Below are positions 5,432 to 10,209 of a DNA stretch of 10,209 bases, piece by piece. A program made the position numbers and the translations under genes. The notes under the pieces were generated by a model that was not told the origin of the DNA, made no database searches, and saw only the letters and a program-made list of their open reading frames with translations. Origin of the DNA: Acidimicrobiales bacterium (lineage in GTDB: Bacteria > Actinomycetota > Acidimicrobiia > Acidimicrobiales > SZUA-35); contig JABDJU010000327.1 in NCBI GenBank assembly GCA_013003325.1, positions 1 to 10,209 on the forward strand. Direction: 5' to 3'. The first letter of the stretch is position 1, and the number at the start of each line of letters is the position of its first letter.

Positions 5432-8203
5432 TCAGCTACATCCGCTCGTGGTGCCACAGCTCGGACACGCGTGGCAACTGCCGGATCTCACCATCGTGAC
5501 TCCGCACTGCATGCAGAGCGGCCCGTTGGGGTCTCGCACCTGCTCGGGGGTCTGCGGAATGCCGCCGGCTTCGATGAGGTCGACCAATTCGCTGGCTGAC
5601 TCGACCGAGGGTGGGTCGGCCGGAAGATCGATGCCGAGGGTGGACGGGGCTTCATCGACGCCGGGCAGCGTCTGTTGGGTGCGCTCGCCGGTGGTGAAGA
5701 TCCCAAGTGCGGCACGGTCCTCGTAGGTCATGTACAACACGGCGAGCTTCCGGAACAGGTAGTCCATGATCGACGAGGCCATTCGGATGTCGGGATCGTC
5801 GGTCATTCCGGCCGGCTCGAAGCGCATACCGGTGAAGGTGTCGACGAAGTTTCGCAGCGGAACCCCGTACTGAAGCCCATGGCTCACAGAGATCGCGAAC
5901 GCATCCATGATCCCGGCCATGGTCGAACCCTGCTTGGATACCCGCACAAAGATCTCGCCCGGTCGACCGTCGTCGTACTCACCCACAGTCACAAAACCCT
6001 TGCAGTCGGCGACCCGGAACTCGAAGGTGCGGCTACGACGGTTGCGCGGCAACTTCTCGCGAATCGGCTTGTAGACCACCCGCTCGACCACGGGGGCTTC
6101 CGCCCCCGATGGTTCGCTGCTGGTACTCAAGGGCTGGCCGACCTTGCAGTTGTCGCGATACACCGCGATGGCCTTCACCCCCATCCGCCAGGCGTCTATG
6201 TGGAGCTGTTCGATCTCCTCGACCGAAACCGACTCGGGCAGGTTCACTGTCTTGGAGATCGATCCGGAGACGAATGGCTGCACCGCACCGAGCATCTTGA
6301 CGTGACCGCTGTAGTGGATGGTGTTGTCCCCCATGCTGCAGGCGAAGACCGGCACGTGTTCGGGGTCCAGGCCGGGGGCACCGATGATGGTGGAGTTGTC
6401 GTCGATGTACCGAGCGATGGTCTCGATCTGCGTCTCGCTGTAGCCAAGCCTGCGCAGCGCCCTGGGGACCGACTGATTGACGATCATCATCGAGCCTCCG
6501 CCAACGAGCTTCTTCATCTTGACGAGTCCGAGTTCAGGCTCGATTCCGGTGGTGTCGACGTCGAGCAGGAACCCGATGGTCCCGGTGGGTGCGATCACCG
6601 TGGCTTGAGAGTTTCGTACGCCGACATCGGCGGCCATGGCAGTGGTTTCTGACCACGCCCGCTGAGCCGCCGTCACGACCTCGGGCAGAGGTGTATCCGG
6701 TTCGAGCCTGTCGGCGGCGTCTCGATGCATAGCGAGCACCCTCAGCATGTGATCGGCGTTGGCGTCGTAGCCCTCGAAAGGACCCAGCCGGCCCGCCAGC
6801 CGAGCTGAGGTGAGGTAGGCGTGGCCGGTCATGAGGGCGGTGATCGCCGCCGCCGTGCTTCTGCCCTGATCGCTGTCGTAGGGAAGCCCAAGGTTCATCA
6901 GGAGGCCGCCGAGATTGGCGTAGCCGAGACCGAGCTGACGGAAGGCGCGCGCGTTCTCACCGATCTTCTCGGTTGGATAGTCGGCCCGCCCGACGAGGAT
7001 CTCTTGGGCGGTGAACACGTGGCCAACCGCTGCGGTGAACGCCTCGACATCGAACCGATCCTCGCCGTCGAGAAAGGCCATGAGGTTGAGGCTCGCCAGA
7101 TTGCACGCCGAATCGTCGATGCTCATGTACTCGACGCACGGATTGCTGGCGGTGATCGGCCCGCTGTTGGGCACGGTGTGCCAGCGGTTGATCGTGGTGT
7201 CGAACTGCATCCCGGGGTCGGCGCACTCCCAGGCAGCGGTTGAAATCTGCCGCATCAACTCACGCGCCCGCACCGTGCGTTGCACCGATCCATCGCCGCG
7301 GGCGACAAGATCCCAGTCGCCGTCGTCGACGACGGCCTGCATGAACTCATCGGTTACCCGAACCGAATTGTTGGCGTTCTGATACTGAATGCTGTGGATG
7401 TCGCGTCCGTCGAGATCCATGTCGAAACCGGCATCGCGCAGCGCACGAGCCTTGCGCTCCTCGATGGCCTTGCACCACACGAATTCTTCGATGTCGGGAT
7501 GGTCGGCGTTGAGAACAACCATCTTGGCGGCGCGGCGGGTCTTGCCACCGCTCTTGATGGTTCCCGCCGATGCGTCGGCGCCGCGCATGAAGCTGACCGG
7601 ACCCGAGGCCGTGCCACCACCCTGGAGCGGCTCGGTGGAGGCCCGTATGTTGGACAGGTTGATACCGGCCCCGGAGCCGCCTTTGAAGATCGTGCCTTCC
7701 TCGGTGTACCAGTTGAGGATCGAATCCATCCGGTCCTCTACCGAGAGAATGAAGCAAGCCGAGGCCTGCTGAGGCACACCCGGAACGCCGATGTTGAACC
7801 ACACCGGGCTGTTGAACGCGGCCCGCTGGGTGATGATCAAGAACTTCAGCTCGGCGTTGAATGCCTCCGCATCAGACTCAGCATCGAAATAGCCGCCCTC
7901 GCGACCCCACGCCGTGATCGTGTCGACCACACGATCGGCGACCTGCTTGAGCGACGACTCACGCTGAGGAGCGCCCAAGGTGCCACGGAAGTACTTCTGG
8001 GCCAGGATGTTGGTGGCGTTGACCGACCACGATGACGGAACTTCGACGTCGCGCTGTTCGAACGCGATCTCGCCTGTTCTCCAGTTGCTGATGCGCGCGT
8101 CGCGACGCTCCCAGTCGACCAGGTCGTAAGGGTGGACATCAGCAGTGGTGAAGTGACGCCGAAGGGCGCTGCCGGTCTGAGGGGGTGTAGGTGCCACGGT
8201 CAT
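5432..8203 (-). CDS. nrdJ: Vitamin B12-dependent (class II) ribonucleotide reductase
   Basis: NrdJ reduces ribonucleotides to deoxyribonucleotides for DNA synthesis, using adenosylcobalamin to make the active-site thiyl radical, so it needs neither oxygen nor a separate radical subunit. The 923-residue protein shows the class II catalytic set: C150 (ASACFILS) and C367 (SACNLASLNL) as the reducing pair, and the NPCVE motif with N354, thiyl C356 and E358. The phosphate-binding APTGTIGF is at 538-545. A TSCPD-type domain lies at about 710-820, with GLQYGVPLRNFVDTF inside it. The C-terminus carries C897-x2-C900, C910, C913, C916 and C922 (HACPSCGTTSGCS), the swinging redox or metal-binding tail of this subfamily. 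No N-terminal ATP-cone is evident. The ATG at 8203-8201 has a weak GGAG just upstream. It appears complete and unbroken. Confidence 0.96.
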   Translation of the reverse strand: MTVAPTPPQTGSALRRHFTTADVHPYDLVDWERRDARISNWRTGEIAFEQRDVEVPSSWSVNATNILAQKYFRGTLGAPQRESSLKQVADRVVDTITAWGREGGYFDAESDAEAFNAELKFLIITQRAAFNSPVWFNIGVPGVPQQASACFILSVEDRMDSILNWYTEEGTIFKGGSGAGINLSNIRASTEPLQGGGTASGPVSFMRGADASAGTIKSGGKTRRAAKMVVLNADHPDIEEFVWCKAIEERKARALRDAGFDMDLDGRDIHSIQYQNANNSVRVTDEFMQAVVDDGDWDLVARGDGSVQRTVRARELMRQISTAAWECADPGMQFDTTINRWHTVPNSGPITASNPCVEYMSIDDSACNLASLNLMAFLDGEDRFDVEAFTAAVGHVFTAQEILVGRADYPTEKIGENARAFRQLGLGYANLGGLLMNLGLPYDSDQGRSTAAAITALMTGHAYLTSARLAGRLGPFEGYDANADHMLRVLAMHRDAADRLEPDTPLPEVVTAAQRAWSETTAMAADVGVRNSQATVIAPTGTIGFLLDVDTTGIEPELGLVKMKKLVGGGSMMIVNQSVPRALRRLGYSETQIETIARYIDDNSTIIGAPGLDPEHVPVFACSMGDNTIHYSGHVKMLGAVQPFVSGSISKTVNLPESVSVEEIEQLHIDAWRMGVKAIAVYRDNCKVGQPLSTSSEPSGAEAPVVERVVYKPIREKLPRNRRSRTFEFRVADCKGFVTVGEYDDGRPGEIFVRVSKQGSTMAGIMDAFAISVSHGLQYGVPLRNFVDTFTGMRFEPAGMTDDPDIRMASSIMDYLFRKLAVLYMTYEDRAALGIFTTGERTQQTLPGVDEAPSTLGIDLPADPPSVESASELVDLIEAGGIPQTPEQVRDPNGPLCMQCGVTMVRSGSCHACPSCGTTSGCS

Positions 8204-8488
8204 TGCTCCGATCGATCGATTCGGGTGCTCTTAGTGTGACGCACAGGTGTGACAGAGACACCCTGCCTCGACAGCGAGGCCACGGTGAGGTGAGATAGGG
8301 CCGATGCGCAAAGAACAGGTCCAGGTTTGTCGCGCCCAACGCTCGACACGCTGCCTGACTCGCCCAGGAGGCCCCCAATACTGCCCCCGTTCCTCCGCTG
8401 TTTGCGAACCGGCCCTACCGGTGTGACAACAAACGTAGGCAGGCCCTCCGGTGAATCAAAAGTGGATGAACGTGGGAATTCGACCGAT

Positions 8489-8497
8489 TTATCCACA
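8489..8497 (+). promoter_or_regulatory. DnaA box 1 (TTATCCACA)
   Basis: This is an exact match to the classical 9-bp DnaA box. It sits about 286 bp upstream of the nrdJ start and 63 bp upstream of the RibD-like GTG. Confidence 0.75.
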
Positions 8498-8498
8498 G

Positions 8499-8507
8499 TT
8501 GTCCACA
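8499..8507 (+). promoter_or_regulatory. DnaA box 2 (TTGTCCACA)
   Basis: This is an exact match to the form of DnaA box favoured in high-GC actinobacteria. It has the same orientation as box 1 and begins 10 bp after it, about one helical turn, so two DnaA molecules could bind the same face. A degenerate third site on the opposite strand is possible at 8461-8469 (AGTGGATGA, two mismatches). Confidence 0.75.
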
Positions 8508-8559
8508 GCCGCCTTCGGCGCCCACACACTGAAGTGGCCAACCAGCTACCGTCGGCGGC

Positions 8560-9309
8560 GTGGTCATCTCGCTGCGCGCTCACGATTCGGACCCGATCGA
8601 TCCGATCGATCTCATCGGTTCCCAGTCCCGTAGCCCGACTACGGGTCGCCCCTACGTGCTGACCAATATGATCTCGAGCATCGACGGCGCCATCGCGGTG
8701 GACGGCTTGTCCGGAGGTCTCGGGAGCGAAGCCGACTTCAAGATGTTCATGGCATTGCGGTCGGTTGCCGACGTCATCGTTGCAGGAGCGGGAACCGTTC
8801 GAGACGAGCAGTACAAGCCACCGGCACCGGGAGCAAACGCTCGCCAGCAACGTCTCGACCGTGGCCAGTCGGAGCGGCAGGCGCTTGCGGTGGTTACCGC
8901 CAGTGGGTGCCTCTCGCCCGACCTTCCCCTGTTCAGCGATCCTTCGTACAAGCCGCTCGTCATCGCAGGATCCGATGCCGACGCCGAGGCGTTGGCCGCG
9001 CTGGACCCGGTCGCCCGGATCGAACAGACCGCGGCAGCTTCGGTCGAACCCCACGACGTACTAGCCATTCTCGGGGAGGCGGGCCACTCGGTGGTCCTGC
9101 TCGAGGGCGGGCCGAAGCTCAACGGTTCCTTCATCGAGGCAGATTGCGTGGACGAATGGAATCTCACGATGTCCCCCCACCTGGTGGGCGGGACATCGGG
9201 ACGAGCCTCACGTGGGGTCTCGGCGGTTCTGCATCGCTTCGAACTGAGCCATGTCCTGGAGCACGAGGACTACGTCTTCATGCAATGGCGTCGGATCGCC
9301 CCCGACTAG
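8560..9309 (+). CDS. RibD C-terminal domain (pyrimidine reductase-type) protein
   Basis: This 249-residue protein belongs to the dihydrofolate reductase-like RibD C-terminal family. In riboflavin synthesis that domain reduces 5-amino-6-ribosylamino-pyrimidinedione 5'-phosphate with NADPH. Seen here are GRPYVLTNMISSIDGAIA (29-46) with the conserved S-x-DG, then the cofactor-side DVIVAGAGTVRDE (71-83), and LLEGGPKLNG (180-189) followed by FIEADCVDEWNLTMSPHLVGG. There is no N-terminal deaminase domain, so it is a stand-alone reductase. Such stand-alone members are frequent in actinobacteria, and their substrate is often unproven. The start is the GTG at 8560; the first 28 residues are Asp/Ser-rich and not conserved, so a later start is possible. 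It is divergent from nrdJ and followed by a secreted protein gene 43 nt on. Confidence 0.85.
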   Translation: MVISLRAHDSDPIDPIDLIGSQSRSPTTGRPYVLTNMISSIDGAIAVDGLSGGLGSEADFKMFMALRSVADVIVAGAGTVRDEQYKPPAPGANARQQRLDRGQSERQALAVVTASGCLSPDLPLFSDPSYKPLVIAGSDADAEALAALDPVARIEQTAAASVEPHDVLAILGEAGHSVVLLEGGPKLNGSFIEADCVDEWNLTMSPHLVGGTSGRASRGVSAVLHRFELSHVLEHEDYVFMQWRRIAPD

Positions 9310-9352
9310 CGCCAGGTTGTCACATCGCGGCCGACCCATCCGATAGGACCAG

Positions 9353-10209
9353 GTGCGTCTCAGCATCGGTTCTGTGCTCGTGGGCGCCCTCGCGCTGACA
9401 GCGATACCGATGGCGCCGCGCGCTCTCGCCGACGTCCCCACGCCTGAACCGTCCAACCACCGAGCCGCGCAGACCTTGGTTCACCGGTCGGGCCCCAGCC
9501 TCAGCGAGCTCCTGACCGACCCGTCCGAACTCCACCCCAGGGTTCTCGACAGCGTCACAATGTCAGCCGACCAGCTCGGCAGCCACGGTCGCACCCTGAT
9601 CGCCCTGCGCCAGGACATCGAGCGCAACCAGAACCTTCGGGCGTGGGCGGAGGCCGAGCGGGCCCGCCGGACCACTACGGTTGCGGCCGCACGCCGCGCC
9701 GTCGCTCGCGCCCGCTCAGAGGTGCGCCAAGCCGAATCCGAGCTAGTGGCAAAGCAGAGGAATCTCACCACCCTCAGCATCGATGCGTTCATGACCGGGT
9801 CGGACCAGCCGGACCTCACGGCGCTGCTGGATGCCCACCGCACCAACGCACCGACCAGGGCAACAGAGGAACTGCGCGACACACACCTGGGCCGCGCTGC
9901 CATCGAAGACCTGACCGACCAACGCAACACGGCTCGCCGAGATCTGGAGCGCTCCGAGTTGAACCTCGGCTCGGTCCGACGACGGCTAGAGCGAGAGCAC
10001 AACCTCCTGGCCGAGGCCGACACAGTGCTGGAAGACTCGACCGACGCGCTGGCGAGACTGGAACCAGAACTGCTCCCGGCCCAGCGGCGGTTTGAGCGAT
10101 CGCTGTTGACCAGGCTCGTTCCCGGTGAGGAACACCTCACGTTCGTAGCCATCAACGCCTACTACGTGGCGACCGAGACCGCCGCCTCGAAATGGCCGCA
10201 GTGTCGAAT
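9353..10209 (+). CDS. Secreted coiled-coil protein, probable lytic transglycosylase N-terminal part (3' truncated)
   Basis: The frame is open from the GTG at 9353 to the window end (285 codons). Residues 1-26 form a signal peptide with a hydrophobic core (IGSVLVGALALTAIPMA) and a cleavage site after RALA. Residues of about 70-130 and 170-240 are rich in Arg, Glu, Ala and Leu with heptad-like patterns (for example ARRAVARARSEVRQAESEL), predicting coiled coils as in the helical regions of cell-wall hydrolases. The last visible residues (AINAYYVATETAASKWPQC) resemble the start of actinobacterial lytic murein transglycosylase domains, which typically go on to an LAAIGRVES-type catalytic motif. 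That motif is beyond the window, so the enzyme call is inference. AGGA at 9345-9348 is a possible but close ribosome binding site. Confidence 0.65.
   Translation, partial: MRLSIGSVLVGALALTAIPMAPRALADVPTPEPSNHRAAQTLVHRSGPSLSELLTDPSELHPRVLDSVTMSADQLGSHGRTLIALRQDIERNQNLRAWAEAERARRTTTVAAARRAVARARSEVRQAESELVAKQRNLTTLSIDAFMTGSDQPDLTALLDAHRTNAPTRATEELRDTHLGRAAIEDLTDQRNTARRDLERSELNLGSVRRRLEREHNLLAEADTVLEDSTDALARLEPELLPAQRRFERSLLTRLVPGEEHLTFVAINAYYVATETAASKWPQCR

Larger units (their letters stand above)
8204..8559. other. Divergent regulatory region between nrdJ and the RibD-like gene
   Basis: This 356-bp region has no supportable gene. It holds two DnaA boxes (8489-8507), three same-strand copies of GTGTGAC (8234-8240, 8247-8253, 8421-8427), and an ATCGATCGAT run at 8211-8220 next to the nrdJ ribosome binding site. 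A possible minus-strand promoter, TTGATT - 16 nt - TACGTT, lies around 8432-8459. I found no convincing NrdR box pair and no convincing cobalamin riboswitch on the nrdJ strand. Confidence 0.5.

Noticed and set aside
5422..5440. Terminator hairpin GAGG-GCTCG-CCTC between the Thr-rich gene and nrdJ
   Set aside because: There are only four base pairs and no U tract on either strand.
5448..8139. Several long frames on the plus strand and other minus frames across nrdJ (for example 5675-6652, 7280-8035)
   Set aside because: These are shadow frames typical of high-GC coding DNA. The nrdJ frame is continuous with conserved motifs throughout, and the others match no family.
8355..8385. B12-box-like sequence (CCAGGAGGCC) suggesting a cobalamin riboswitch near nrdJ
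   Set aside because: It is on the plus strand, opposite to nrdJ, and the rest of the cobalamin riboswitch core (conserved AGGGAA/GGTG segments and helices) could not be laid out convincingly. An Infernal search with the Rfam cobalamin model would settle it.
8461..8507. Chromosomal origin (oriC)
   Set aside because: Only two good DnaA boxes are present, with no AT-rich unwinding region and no dnaA, dnaN or rpmH nearby. A regulatory or titration site is more likely.
9481..10155. Long Ser/Arg-rich minus-strand frame at the right end
   Set aside because: Its composition is that of an antisense shadow of the plus-strand coiled-coil gene, which has a signal peptide and a family-like C-terminal start.

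Overview
The window is high-GC bacterial DNA, most likely from an actinobacterium (Actinomycetota, perhaps an Acidimicrobiia-like lineage). Support comes from a DUF3039 protein, a DUF2510-RDD membrane protein, an actinobacterial-type DnaA box (TTGTCCACA), GTG/TTG starts, sparse Shine-Dalgarno sites and GC-rich codon use. Species-level placement is not possible from the sequence alone. It looks like ordinary chromosome: no transposase, integrase, phage gene, CRISPR array, tRNA or rRNA was seen.

The most striking feature is on the minus strand at 779-318. A BCP/PrxQ-type peroxiredoxin reads through one in-frame TGA (650-648), which lies exactly where the peroxidatic cysteine belongs (P-x3-T-x2-U). 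A perfect 7-bp hairpin follows 14 nt after the TGA and has the geometry of a bacterial SECIS element. I read the gene as an intact selenoprotein of 153 residues, not as a pseudogene. An ordinary gene caller would split or truncate it.

Layout. 1-289 (-): start of a lysophospholipid-type acyltransferase, running off the left edge and probably in an operon behind the peroxiredoxin. 318-779 (-): the selenocysteine peroxiredoxin. 838-1533 (+): a divergent thioredoxin-fold lipoprotein with a CPHC motif. 1574-1810 (+): a DUF3039 protein. 1792-2835 (-): galE. 2969-3738 (+): a DUF2510-RDD membrane protein coupled to a 55-aa single-pass membrane protein. 3731-4294 (-): 5-formyltetrahydrofolate cyclo-ligase. 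4295-4584: an intergenic region with three consecutive perfect inverted repeats. 4585-5421 (+): a membrane-anchored Thr/Ser/Pro-rich protein. 5432-8203 (-): nrdJ, a B12-dependent class II ribonucleotide reductase. 8204-8559: an intergenic region with two adjacent DnaA boxes. 8560-9309 (+): a RibD C-terminal-type reductase. 9353 to the right edge (+): a secreted coiled-coil protein, probably a cell-wall lytic transglycosylase, cut by the window end.

How they may work together: the peroxiredoxin and the thioredoxin-like lipoprotein, transcribed divergently from a 58-bp region, are both thiol/selenol redox proteins, but a functional link is inference. The ribonucleotide reductase and the reductase-family gene flank a DnaA-box region, which could tie nucleotide synthesis to replication. 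The remaining genes are housekeeping (folate, sugar nucleotide, lipid) or envelope functions. Three convergent gene pairs overlap or nearly abut at their 3' ends, so the region is compact.
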